In this document: in pieces, positions 46,207 to 54,488 of the stretch
How the letters are laid out: each line of letters begins with the position of its first letter
Numbering within the stretch: the stretch's first letter is position 1
Origin: Methylacidimicrobium sp. AP8
Lineage (GTDB): Bacteria > Verrucomicrobiota > Verrucomicrobiia > Methylacidiphilales > Methylacidiphilaceae
DNA: 64,000 nucleotides
NCBI RefSeq assembly: GCF_903064525.1
Contig: NZ_LR797830.1
Span: forward strand, 1,922,001 to 1,986,000
Direction of reading: 5' to 3'
Translations under genes and position numbers: made by a program
Notes under the pieces: generated by a model
Database searches by the model: none
Seen by the model: the letters and a program-made list of their open reading frames with translations, nothing else
What the model was told of the DNA's origin: nothing

Positions 46207-46518
46207 CTATTTTGCAGAGTTCAACTGATCTAAGTAACACCAAAAGAAGACGACAAGCAACATGACGACGGTGCCGACGGCTATCCCCATGAGCTGATGC
46301 ACCGTCTTCTTTTCAAAAAAGAAGTGCATCAGGATTCCCACGGCCAAGACCGCCTGGGTTCCCGCGATCAGCAGGCCTACGCCCAAGTTGCCCGCGCCTA
46401 AGGGGAGGTAGGAGGCGGCGACGTTGATCACCGCAAGAAACAGGAGGAGGCCGAAGACTTTGACGTACGCAGCAATCTGCTTCCGGGGATCGTGCGATTC
46501 TTCGCTCATAAAGGACAT
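46207..46518 (-). CDS. coxD: Cytochrome c oxidase subunit IV-like protein
   Basis: The 103-aa protein has three hydrophobic helices. It carries the pattern of the prokaryotic subunit IV family: YVKVFGLLLFLAVINVAASY, then AGTQAVLAVGILMHFFFEKK, then VGTVVMLLVVFFWCYLD. The HFFFEKK turn is typical. It lies 18 bp after coxC and 9 bp before the next small gene. Confidence 0.85.
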   Translation of the reverse strand: MSFMSEESHDPRKQIAAYVKVFGLLLFLAVINVAASYLPLGAGNLGVGLLIAGTQAVLAVGILMHFFFEKKTVHQLMGIAVGTVVMLLVVFFWCYLDQLNSAK

Positions 46519-46536
46519 CCTATGGGATTGCTTCTT

Positions 46537-47340
46537 CTAAAGAAGATAGAGGGTGGGGAAGAGAAAGATCCAGACCAGATCCACGAAATGCCAAAAGAGC
46601 CCCGCCACCTCCACGCGGTTGGCCAGATGCTCGGGATTGGTACGATAGAGACTAGCACCCGGTCCCCAGAAATAGCCGAGCACCAGCAATCCGCCGATGA
46701 TGTGCAGGCCGTGAAGCCCCGTCATCGTAAAATAGGTGGCAAGGTACGTACTGTAGCGAGGAGTGAAGTTCGACCACCATTGGATCTCGCTCTTGGGAAT
46801 CTCGAGGACCTTCTCCTCTGCGCCGGAGGCCGGGCGGCCGAACACCGATTGGAGCTGATAACCGAAGCTGCCGGCATTCTCCGGATCCGGGAGAATGCGA
46901 AGCACGCTGCTCTTTTGCGCCTCCTCCGGAGTCATTTCTAAGTGCCCGGTGATCTCCTGACCGTTATTGAGGATAACCCCGTAGTGGTGGAACTTGTCCT
47001 TATATTCCATCGTCTTTACGCAGAGGAAGAGGACCCCGCAGGCCAACGTCGCCCCCAGCCAGCGGCGATAGCTCTGGAACTGGCGCATCTTGAGAGCCGT
47101 CCAGGCCATCACCATGGTGATGCTCGAGGTGATCAGAACGAAGGTGTTGAAAAGCCCCATCGGCACGTTCAGCAGGTGGTGAGGCCAATGGGTCGACCCC
47201 ATCCGCAGAAAGATGTAGGCGGAGAAGAGGCCGCCGAACAGCATCACTTCCGAGGCCAGAAAGAGCCAGATGCCGATTTTTGCGTTGTAGGCGCCGGTAT
47301 CCGGCCGGGCCGTAACGGTATAAGGAATCTCCATTTCCAT
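46537..47340 (-). CDS. coxC: Cytochrome c oxidase subunit III
   Basis: Subunit III stabilises proton uptake in aa3 oxidases. The 267-aa protein has about seven helices with LFLASEVMLFGGLFSAYIFL, MTGLHGLHIIGGLLVLGYFW and VAGLFWHFVDLVWIFLFPTL, the family signatures. An unusual soluble insert of roughly 70 residues (about 123-190, including ITGHLEMTPEEAQKS) lies between the central helices. The start is ATG 47340 with AGGAAG upstream; a longer in-frame extension to 47409 overlaps the end of coxA and is rejected. Confidence 0.93.
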   Translation of the reverse strand: MEMEIPYTVTARPDTGAYNAKIGIWLFLASEVMLFGGLFSAYIFLRMGSTHWPHHLLNVPMGLFNTFVLITSSITMVMAWTALKMRQFQSYRRWLGATLACGVLFLCVKTMEYKDKFHHYGVILNNGQEITGHLEMTPEEAQKSSVLRILPDPENAGSFGYQLQSVFGRPASGAEEKVLEIPKSEIQWWSNFTPRYSTYLATYFTMTGLHGLHIIGGLLVLGYFWGPGASLYRTNPEHLANRVEVAGLFWHFVDLVWIFLFPTLYLL

Positions 47341-47357
47341 CGCTGCTTCCTCTGCGA

Positions 47358-49229
47358 CTAGACGGTGGATGGCTTCGCTTCGGGCCGCCCGCTTTCTTCC
47401 TTCACCCACTGGGGCAGGTAATCGCTAGCAGCGCCCGGAACACTGTATTCGTAAGGCCCGCGATAGACAACCATCGGATGGGGGAAGTTGCCATGGCCGG
47501 GAGGCGTCGGCGCCGCCCACTCCAGGGTGTTCGCCTGCCAGGGGTTGTCCGAATTCACCTTCCTGCCGTGCCAAATGCTCCAGAAGAAATTGATGATGAA
47601 CGGAATTTGGCCTAACGCGAGAATCCAGGCCGAAAAGGACATCACTTGATTGAGCCAGAGCACGTTGTGGGCCATCTGCCAGCCGGCCCCGCCGTCGTAC
47701 CAGCGACGGTGGACTCCGGCAAATCCTTGGATGAGCATCGGGAAGAAGACGCCGTTGAAGAAGATGATCGTCATCCAGAAGTGCACCTTGCCCCAGAATT
47801 CGTTCATCATCCGGCCGGTCGCCTTCGGGAACCAGTAGTAGATTCCGGCAAAAAGGCCCAGGATGGAGGCCGGCGCCATCATGTAGTGGAAGTGGCCGAT
47901 CACGTAGTAGGTGTCGTGCAGGACCATGTCCGAGGCGGTCCAGCCGAGGGGTAATCCGGTCAACCCCCCGATGCCGAACATCGGCAGCCACCCGAGGGCA
48001 AAGAGCATGGGGACGGAAAACCGGATCGACCCGCCCCACAGGGAAAGCAGGAGCACCGTTCCCAGCAAAACCGACGGGATCGAAATGATCGTGGTGAAAA
48101 TCTGGAAGAAGGTGCTGATGCTTTGGCCCATGCCGGTCATGTACATGTGGTGGGCCCAGACGACCATCGAAAGGAATCCGATCGCCAGCATCGAGTAGAC
48201 GAAGGTCTTATAGCTCCAAAGGGGCTTCCGCGTGTTGTTCGCAAACACTTCTCCGACGATTCCCATCGTGGGCAAAATTTGGACGTAAACCTCCGGGTGC
48301 CCTAGGAACCAGAAGAGATGCTGCCAGAGTAGCGCGGAGCCGCCTCCGCTGACCGGCCAGCGGCGCCCTCCGACGATCAGGCCGTCGGGCGAGAAGAAGC
48401 TCGTGCCGAAGAGCCGGTCCATGAGCTGCATGAACGCGGCGGATTCCAGCGGCGGAAACGCGAGGAGCAAGAGAAACGCGGTCACGAGCTCCGACCAGAC
48501 GAAGACCGGAAGGCGCATCCAGTGGAGGCCCGGCGCGCGCAGTTGGATGATCGTGGCGATGATATTGATGGAACCGAGCAGCGACCCCGTAATGTTGAAG
48601 GCCATGCCGATCAGCCAGAGAGTCTGGCCGTTGAGGATCGGATGGAAGCCCATTCCCGTATCCACGATGTCGGCCAGGGGCGGGTAGGAGGTCCAGCCCG
48701 ACTTCGCCGCCCCTCCGGGCACTAGGAAGCTCACCAGCATGATCAGCACACCCGCAAAGAAGGTCCAGAAGCTCGCCATGTTCAACCGCGGAAACGCCAT
48801 GTCGGGAGCGCCGATCTGCAGGGGAACGACGAAATTGCCAAAGCCGGCAAAGAGCGCAGGGACGATCGCCATGAAGATCATCATCGTCCCGTGGATGGCT
48901 CCGAAGGAGTTGTAGAGGTTCGGAGTCATCACCCCGCCCGGAGCAAGGTTGGCCCCGAAAACGGAGGTCAGCAGCGGACCGATCACGGGGACGGGCTTGC
49001 CAGGGAAAGAAAGCTGCCAGCGCATCACGATCATCAGACCGAAAGCGAAAAGGGCCACCAGCAGGGAGGTGATCATGTATTGGATGCCGATCACCTTGTG
49101 GTCCGTGGAAAAGACATACCGTCTCCACCAAGACAACTCCGGATGGTGCCCGGAATGATCGTGCCCGTGGGAGACCCCCCCGCCCTTGCCGCCTTCCGAC
49201 TGTGCCGTCTTGTGCTTCACCTCGTCCAT
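47358..49229 (-). CDS. coxA: Cytochrome c oxidase subunit I (aa3 type)
   Basis: The catalytic subunit reduces O2 at haem a3/CuB. The 623-aa protein has the low-spin haem His in FGAIHGTMMIF (H113), the D-channel entry APDMAFPRLN (D143, N150), E313 and the cross-link Tyr in GHPEVYVQILP, CuB histidines in WAHHMYMTG (H360, H361), and haem ligands in YYVIGHFHYMMAP. These mark an A1-type enzyme. However, the ungapped alignment after HHM puts Leu (L389, in ISIPSVLLG) where the K-channel Lys normally sits (PTGIK). The N-terminus is His-rich (HGHDHSGHH). A 265-bp gap with no gene precedes it. Confidence 0.96.
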   Translation of the reverse strand: MDEVKHKTAQSEGGKGGGVSHGHDHSGHHPELSWWRRYVFSTDHKVIGIQYMITSLLVALFAFGLMIVMRWQLSFPGKPVPVIGPLLTSVFGANLAPGGVMTPNLYNSFGAIHGTMMIFMAIVPALFAGFGNFVVPLQIGAPDMAFPRLNMASFWTFFAGVLIMLVSFLVPGGAAKSGWTSYPPLADIVDTGMGFHPILNGQTLWLIGMAFNITGSLLGSINIIATIIQLRAPGLHWMRLPVFVWSELVTAFLLLLAFPPLESAAFMQLMDRLFGTSFFSPDGLIVGGRRWPVSGGGSALLWQHLFWFLGHPEVYVQILPTMGIVGEVFANNTRKPLWSYKTFVYSMLAIGFLSMVVWAHHMYMTGMGQSISTFFQIFTTIISIPSVLLGTVLLLSLWGGSIRFSVPMLFALGWLPMFGIGGLTGLPLGWTASDMVLHDTYYVIGHFHYMMAPASILGLFAGIYYWFPKATGRMMNEFWGKVHFWMTIIFFNGVFFPMLIQGFAGVHRRWYDGGAGWQMAHNVLWLNQVMSFSAWILALGQIPFIINFFWSIWHGRKVNSDNPWQANTLEWAAPTPPGHGNFPHPMVVYRGPYEYSVPGAASDYLPQWVKEESGRPEAKPSTV

Positions 49230-49494
49230 ATCAACCGCACTCCGTTTTGCGCTTCTCAGAAATTTTGGGGCGCCAGCGTACTCTCGATGCCCCCTCCCGC
49301 TACAAGTGAATTCTTTTCTTCCTGGCTGACAAGCATTTTCTTTCCAGCTTGTCTTAACAAGTTAGCAGCCATGCGGATGCCGCTCTCATCCGCCTTCGGC
49401 ATTCCGACAGGGCGTTTGGAAAGATCTCTCCTAGGAGATTTGCCGGAGGCCGACCTTCCGGACCCGGATATCTTCGCGCCCGCTCAGCCGGGCT

Positions 49495-50157
49495 CTACGG
49501 GCCTTTCTTTTCCGCCTTCCCCGCCGATAGATCCCGAAGCTCTTCGACCTTCCACGGCCCGGAATGCCCGCCCAATTGGGCGCGCACCGCTTTTACCTCC
49601 TGTTCGCCGACAGGGGAGGCATGGTTCCCCCACGATTGGCGCAGGAAGGTCAAGATGGCGGCGATCTTCTCATCGGTCAACACCGTCTTCCAGGCGGGCA
49701 TCATCCCGTTGTATTCAGCCCCCGCGACCTTGACCGGCCCCTGGAGCCCTCCGAGCACGATAGCCGCCAACACCCGGGCATCGCCATCGACCCATTCCGA
49801 GCCGGCGACCGGGGGAAACTGGCCGGTCATTCCCTGCCCGTTGGGTTGATGGCAGGCGGCGCAATTCGCTTGGTACTGCTCCCGGCCGAGGGCGACGGGA
49901 TCGACGGCCGCCGGCTTCGGCTCCTCCCCCCCCGGAGCATTGGCCGTCCGTGCGGCGGATCCCGGGGCCGTGGGCGTCCAGCCTGCCAGCAGCCCGCTCG
50001 CATCGTAGACGTCGCAGCGGAAGCCGCCGTTGTACCGGAGGAAATAGGCGATCGCGAGGAGAATGATCCACGATGCGAACACGATAAAGGAACACGGGAT
50101 TCTCTCCCGCGGCGAATCCGTCGGCGGAAGCTTTTGCGGATCGGATTCGTGGTTCAT
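49495..50157 (-). CDS. Membrane-anchored monohaem cytochrome c
   Basis: The 220-aa protein has one membrane anchor (about residues 23-41) and a class I cytochrome c domain with the haem site CAACH at 99-103 (ANCAACHQPNGQGM) and a probable Met ligand in NGMMPAWKTVL. It overlaps the CcoO-like gene by 4 bp and is followed, after a 265-bp gap, by coxA. It could replace CcoP of a cbb3-type module or carry electrons to CuA. The gap to coxA (49230-49494) holds no gene; a 12-bp palindrome at 49428-49439 is probably chance. Confidence 0.85.
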   Translation of the reverse strand: MNHESDPQKLPPTDSPRERIPCSFIVFASWIILLAIAYFLRYNGGFRCDVYDASGLLAGWTPTAPGSAARTANAPGGEEPKPAAVDPVALGREQYQANCAACHQPNGQGMTGQFPPVAGSEWVDGDARVLAAIVLGGLQGPVKVAGAEYNGMMPAWKTVLTDEKIAAILTFLRQSWGNHASPVGEQEVKAVRAQLGGHSGPWKVEELRDLSAGKAEKKGP

Positions 50158-50741
50158 TGGGTGTTGTGCGTGCCGGCTGGCGGTGTTCTCTTAAGGGAGA
50201 GCAGGTACGTCACCAGCGCCCGCGCCTCCGGCCTCGGCACCACCTGAAATCCCGGCGCAGGGGCATTCCGTCCGGAAAGGGGCAAGGCATCGGGCAGTGG
50301 GGTCCCCAGCAGGGGCACACGCGCGTACAGGTACCGGTAGGACGGCATGAGTGAGCCCGGGAAGATCGTCCGCGGATCGTACAAAAGCCGGTAATACCAG
50401 CGGGCATCGGTCCGGCGCTCTCCCACGTCGGCCAGGTCCGGTCCGAGACGGAGCACCCCCAGCGGGACGATGTGATCCTCCCGGTAATCCGAGGGGATCG
50501 TCCGGCGGGAGCCCCAGCCGCGGGCGATATCGGATCCGAGGTTCGCCGGCCGAACCACCTGGGTATGGCAGGAGGCGCACCCGTTGGCCGCGTAGATCCG
50601 CCCGCCCACAGCGGCCCGCCCGAAGGGCGCGCCGCCCGGGGAGGCCCCTCCGAGCTTCGTCAGGGGCAGCCAAACAAAAAGCAGCCACCCCATTCCTGTC
50701 GCCAGGAGGATCCCTAAGAGCACCCCTTTGGCTCCCCTCAC
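50154..50741 (-). CDS. CcoO/FixO-like monohaem cytochrome c
   Basis: From GTG 50741, which overlaps the stop of the CcoN-like gene (GTGA), the product is 195 aa. It has one N-terminal membrane helix (residues 7-28) and the haem site CASCH at 55-59. The CcoO pattern follows: TQVVRPANLG, then RLGPDLADVGERRTDARWYY, then DPRTIFPGSLMPSYRYL with the Met ligand. These are signatures of cbb3-oxidase subunit II, not of generic cytochromes. Its partner gene encodes a CcoN-like protein without haem ligands, so this cytochrome probably serves the ACIII-aa3 chain rather than a working cbb3 oxidase. Confidence 0.8.
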   Translation of the reverse strand: MRGAKGVLLGILLATGMGWLLFVWLPLTKLGGASPGGAPFGRAAVGGRIYAANGCASCHTQVVRPANLGSDIARGWGSRRTIPSDYREDHIVPLGVLRLGPDLADVGERRTDARWYYRLLYDPRTIFPGSLMPSYRYLYARVPLLGTPLPDALPLSGRNAPAPGFQVVPRPEARALVTYLLSLKRTPPAGTHNTQ

Positions 50742-52198
50742 GGCATTCGCGCTCCTTCGATCGCCGCGCCGGAAAAGCCCGCGGGATTTTCCGGGCTCGG
50801 ATTCGCTCCACTTTCGACAAGGAGCCACAGGAGATGGAGGCCGAAGACCGCATGGGCCGCCAGCAACGCGAGCGCCGGAGCCGCTGCGCTCCGCAGGAAG
50901 GGAAGAAGGGAAAGGATCACCTCATGGATGGGAAGCTCGGCGTCATCGAGGGCAAACCCTTGAAAGAGCCCGCCGACGGCCAATAAGCCGACCAGAAAGC
51001 TGATCCCGTAGCTGCTCAACAAAAAATGCGCCTTCGCCAGTCCCGGGGAAGGCCAGGGCCTGCCGAGCACCCGCGGCAAGACGGCGTAGAGCAGAGCAAA
51101 AAAGGTCATGCCCAAAAAACCGTAAAGGAAGAGTGTCAGCTGCGCTTCTTCCAGGACAGTATAGTGGACGTAGCGGCTCCAAGTCGGAAGGGCAAGCAGC
51201 GCCCCGAGCCCCGAAGCCGCCAGGAAAGCCACCATGCCGAATCTCAGGAAATCCCAGCCGGCCCTCCCCTGCCCTTTCTTCGGGGACGGCGCCCGGCGTG
51301 CCGCCTCCCAAAAGCCTAAGCCAATCGCGACCGCCGCCACCCACAGCAGAAAACGGGAAGAGACCCCCGATGACACTATCCAGAGTGGAAACGGCCCCCC
51401 CACCAGATGAGCCATGCCGGCCAGATTCGCGAGAACCGCCCAAGCCCAGAAGGCGCAGCGGCCCAGCCCCGCGAATGCCACCGGTCGACCGAGATAGTCC
51501 GGGACGAGCAGATAGACCGCCCCGAGCGCAAAGGCTCCCAGACCCGCATAGAGCAGCCCGTCGTTAAACCACCACTCGAGCGATCCCATCGCCACCCCGC
51601 GCGCCGCCGGCTCGTGCAGCACGAGCACCGCCGCGCCTCCCGCCCACGGAATCCAGACCAGACCTAGGAGCAGAAATCGGGACGCGAGCGAGGTTTCCTC
51701 CCACCGGCACACCAAGGTGGCGACCAGCCAGCCCGCGGAAAGCAGATAGGCCATCCCGAGCGAAGGCAGGGAAAATGCCGGCAATCCGAGCCAGGAGAGA
51801 GAGCGGCTCTCTCCGGCCAATACTCCGGTGATCCCGCTCCACAATCCGAAATTCCAGAGGAAAGACGAGGCAAGGAACCATCGCTCGCCCAGGAGGGGAA
51901 GCTTCCCGCCCTTCGTGACGGCCCAGAGCGCCGCAGAGAGTCCCATGGGGACGCCGAATCCGTAGACGAAGCCTAAGAAAGCTGCCGGGCTGATCCTCCC
52001 GAAGCTGAGCCAACCCCAGGTGCCCAGAAAGCGGGGATCGACGAGCTTGAGGCTGCCGAGCAGCGCTAGGACGCTGGCCGCCCAGAGCCAGACGGCGGCC
52101 GGAATCATCAGTCCCAGGATAGGGACGCGCAAGGACGATGCCCCGTCCCCGCGCAGAGACTTCACCGGCGTTTCGCCCGATTCCGAAGATTCCGCCAT
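50738..52198 (-). CDS. CcoN-like multi-helix membrane protein lacking haem-copper ligands
   Basis: The 486-aa product from ATG 52198 (AAGGAA upstream) has about 12 membrane helices. It keeps the outline of cbb3 oxidase subunit I: WGWLSFGRISPAA near residue 61, LEWWFNDGLLYAGLGAFALG near 208, VYLLVPDYLGRP, and LLYAVLPRVLGRP near 369. At the places where CcoN has PLHTN, WWYGHN, GPHHLHY and GHVHSG, this protein reads PAAFL, WWFND, GMAHLVG and LEEAQL, so almost all haem and CuB histidines are lost. It cannot be a normal oxidase. Its genes lie between ActF and the aa3 oxidase. A structural or quinone-binding role is inference. Confidence 0.75.
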   Translation of the reverse strand: MAESSESGETPVKSLRGDGASSLRVPILGLMIPAAVWLWAASVLALLGSLKLVDPRFLGTWGWLSFGRISPAAFLGFVYGFGVPMGLSAALWAVTKGGKLPLLGERWFLASSFLWNFGLWSGITGVLAGESRSLSWLGLPAFSLPSLGMAYLLSAGWLVATLVCRWEETSLASRFLLLGLVWIPWAGGAAVLVLHEPAARGVAMGSLEWWFNDGLLYAGLGAFALGAVYLLVPDYLGRPVAFAGLGRCAFWAWAVLANLAGMAHLVGGPFPLWIVSSGVSSRFLLWVAAVAIGLGFWEAARRAPSPKKGQGRAGWDFLRFGMVAFLAASGLGALLALPTWSRYVHYTVLEEAQLTLFLYGFLGMTFFALLYAVLPRVLGRPWPSPGLAKAHFLLSSYGISFLVGLLAVGGLFQGFALDDAELPIHEVILSLLPFLRSAAAPALALLAAHAVFGLHLLWLLVESGANPSPENPAGFSGAAIEGARMP

Positions 52199-52217
52199 GG
52201 TTGCCGTTCCTTCGCCC

Positions 52218-52640
52218 TCAGCCTGCCGGTTGGGGTTTTGGCGCCGGCGGAGGCGGCTGCCGCAAAAGCGCACCCGGCAGCAGAACGGACGACGGCCCTA
52301 CCTTCTTGCTCTTCAACCGCTCCTCCTCCAGCTCCATGGCCCGCGCGATGGGAATTGCGACCACCCCTTTCTCCCGATCGATCCAACGGTAGCGGCCCAG
52401 CGTCTCGCGATCCGCTTTGCGCAGGGCCTCGAGCCGGCTGACCCGCTCGGCCTGAGCCCGCTTCTCTGCCGCCTCCTCCGCTTGTGTCAAGCTGCGGGTC
52501 ATGAGAAAAACACCGACGACCGGCCAGACGAGCAGAAACACGGCCCACAGGTAGCTCGTCATGCCCGGGAAGCCGCTCCCGCCGCCGGGCCCTCCCGCCT
52601 CCTTTTCGCGCACTCCGCTTCCCGCTGCTGCCTCCGACAT
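52218..52640 (-). CDS. Small membrane protein of the ACIII operon
   Basis: The 140-aa product has a disordered N-terminus, one membrane helix (SYLWAVFLLVWPVVGVFLMT, about residues 29-48), a charged coiled-coil-like part, and a short motif RYRWIDREKGVVAIPIARAM. A similar WVDxxxGVVRIPIxRAM motif occurs in small proteins next to respiratory complexes in PVC bacteria (recalled, not searched). A Pro-rich tail ends the protein. It lies between actF and the CcoN-like gene with short gaps. Confidence 0.65.
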   Translation of the reverse strand: MSEAAAGSGVREKEAGGPGGGSGFPGMTSYLWAVFLLVWPVVGVFLMTRSLTQAEEAAEKRAQAERVSRLEALRKADRETLGRYRWIDREKGVVAIPIARAMELEEERLKSKKVGPSSVLLPGALLRQPPPPAPKPQPAG

Positions 52641-52652
52641 GCAGATCCTCCT

Positions 52653-53861
52653 CTAGCCGATCACGTCCAACGACTCCTGCAACCGGGGGTCACGCCTGGG
52701 GAAAATCTCGCAGGAGACCAATCGCCGGAGGAAGGCGCCCGCCAAAAGGCACCCCATCCCCGCCCAAATGGAGAACTCAAGAACTCCCACGGAGACCCCG
52801 TTTGCGAATACTCCCGGAAGAACAAGCCAATAGAGCTCGGCCGCTTGCATCAACACCACCCACCCGGCCGCCAGCGCGAGCGTCTTCGGATTGCGCTTGG
52901 TCCCCTGCGGAAGAAGCAAGAGAAAGGGGACGAAGAACCGGCCAACCACCAGACCGATGGCGAAGCCGTTCCAGCTCCCCATATTGCGGCGGATGAAAAA
53001 GTAGGTCTCCTCCGGAATGTTTCCGTACCAGATCAGCATGTATTGGCTGAAGGCGAAATAGGCCCACAGGGCCGTGAAGGCGAAGAGCAGCCGGCCGAGG
53101 AGGTGAAGATGCTCTTCGGTCATCTGCGGGAGATAGCCCCTCCCCCGTAGCCAGAGGAGGATGAGAATCCAGAGAGCCAGGCTCGCCCCGGCAGCCCCTA
53201 CGAAGATGTAGCCTCCCCAAATCGTCGAGCCCCAGCGGAAGTCGAGGCCCATCAGCCAGTCGATAGCCGCGAAGGTCATGCAGGCGCCGTAGATGACGAG
53301 GAGGCCGTAGGAGAGCTTCTGCATCCGCACCGTATGCCAGGGATCCCCGTCGCCGTCCTGGCTGCAGGAGCCGTTCCAGAAGAACCAGGCGGCGGCAATC
53401 CAAAAGACGAAGAAAAATACCGCCCGGATCGTGAAAAACGGGAGATTAAGATAGGCGGATTTTGCATGAAGCGCCGGATCACGAGCGAGAGCCGGACTCG
53501 TCCACTCGTAGAGGTGATGTCCCCAAAACACATCCCAGAGGATCGGCAGAAAGAGGAAAGCGACCCATGGGAAGAGGGTGGCGAGGTTTTCTACCTGCCG
53601 TCGCAGGAGCACGCCCCATCCCGCGTTGGTGACATAGTGGAGCAGCACCCAAAAGAGCGCTCCGGCACAAAGGCTGAAGAAGAAGAAGAACGAAAAGAGC
53701 CAGCTATGAAAAAACTCCTTGGGCTGCCACCAGGCACCGCCGAACGATGCGGCCAAGAGGAGCACGCCGGCTCCTTGCAACCACCCGCCGACGGCTTTCA
53801 GGCGGCCCGCCGGAAGGCGAACGGCCCCGCGAAGCTCGGGAGCGCACTCCTTATGTCTCAT
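52653..53861 (-). CDS. actF: Alternative complex III subunit ActF
   Basis: ActF is an integral membrane subunit of ACIII, a quinol:cytochrome c/oxidase oxidoreductase. The 402-aa protein has about ten helices and family segments such as FFHSWLFSFFFFFSLCAGAL, HYVTNAGWGVLLRRQVENLA, WDVFWGHHLYEWTSPAL, TFAAIDWLMGLDFRW, and FSQYMLIWYGNIPEETYFF. It follows actE by 2 bp. Confidence 0.9.
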   Translation of the reverse strand: MRHKECAPELRGAVRLPAGRLKAVGGWLQGAGVLLLAASFGGAWWQPKEFFHSWLFSFFFFFSLCAGALFWVLLHYVTNAGWGVLLRRQVENLATLFPWVAFLFLPILWDVFWGHHLYEWTSPALARDPALHAKSAYLNLPFFTIRAVFFFVFWIAAAWFFWNGSCSQDGDGDPWHTVRMQKLSYGLLVIYGACMTFAAIDWLMGLDFRWGSTIWGGYIFVGAAGASLALWILILLWLRGRGYLPQMTEEHLHLLGRLLFAFTALWAYFAFSQYMLIWYGNIPEETYFFIRRNMGSWNGFAIGLVVGRFFVPFLLLLPQGTKRNPKTLALAAGWVVLMQAAELYWLVLPGVFANGVSVGVLEFSIWAGMGCLLAGAFLRRLVSCEIFPRRDPRLQESLDVIG

Positions 53862-53863
53862 CG

Positions 53864-54475
53864 CTATTTCCCCTCGAGAGCCGGCCGTTCCGCGATAGGA
53901 ACATCGGCAAGCGTTGCATTCTGACTGAGTTGCAAGGCTCGGATATAGGCGACGATAGCCCAGCGCTCTTCCACGCTCAGGTTGGCACCGTACCCCAGCA
54001 TCAGCCCCTGGCCATGGGTGATGACATAGAAGATCTGGCCGTCAGGCATCTGCCGGGTGTGGTCGGAATGATAGTTCGGCACTCCGACAAGCCCGTACTG
54101 GGTCGCAATGCCGTTTCCCATTCCGGTCGCCCCGTGGCAGGCGCTGCAAAAGATCTCGAAGCGTTCCTTCCCCTTCTTCATGGTTTCGGCGTTCACGGGA
54201 ATGGGGATGCCATCGCCCCAGTAATCGCCAATCATTCCGGTGCTCAGGTAAGGACGATCGACCGGATCAACGGTCGGCACCGTGCCCGCGACGGGATACC
54301 GGCTCGCCCGGCCGTCCGGGAAGAAGAGGCTCGGGGCCTGCTCCTTTACTTTGGCCTGTCGCACCATGTCGGGAAAGATCTCGATCGGGCTCCGCGTCGT
54401 CTTGGTGCCGCGGAACCCGGTCACGCTGACGACCGCAAAGACCAGGCAGGCGATGAACAAGAGGAAGGTGCGCAT
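53864..54475 (-). CDS. actE: Alternative complex III monohaem cytochrome c subunit ActE
   Basis: ActE is a monohaem cytochrome c that passes electrons from ACIII to the oxidase. The 203-aa protein has an N-terminal anchor (residues 2-20), the segment PIPVNAETMKKGKERFEIFC leading to the haem site C110-H114 (CSACHGATGMGNG), and a probable Met ligand in QGLMLGYG. It sits between actCD and actF. Confidence 0.92.
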   Translation of the reverse strand: MRTFLLFIACLVFAVVSVTGFRGTKTTRSPIEIFPDMVRQAKVKEQAPSLFFPDGRASRYPVAGTVPTVDPVDRPYLSTGMIGDYWGDGIPIPVNAETMKKGKERFEIFCSACHGATGMGNGIATQYGLVGVPNYHSDHTRQMPDGQIFYVITHGQGLMLGYGANLSVEERWAIVAYIRALQLSQNATLADVPIAERPALEGK

Positions 54476-54488
54476 GATCCCGAACGGC

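Noticed and set aside
49428-49439. 12-bp palindrome TCTCCTAGGAGA upstream of coxA as an operator
   Set aside because: A single short palindrome with no second copy and no promoter nearby; expected by chance in a window of this size.
50738-52198. Calling this gene a working cbb3 oxidase subunit I
   Set aside because: The histidines that bind haem b, haem b3 and CuB are missing at the aligned positions, so only a CcoN-like scaffold is supported.
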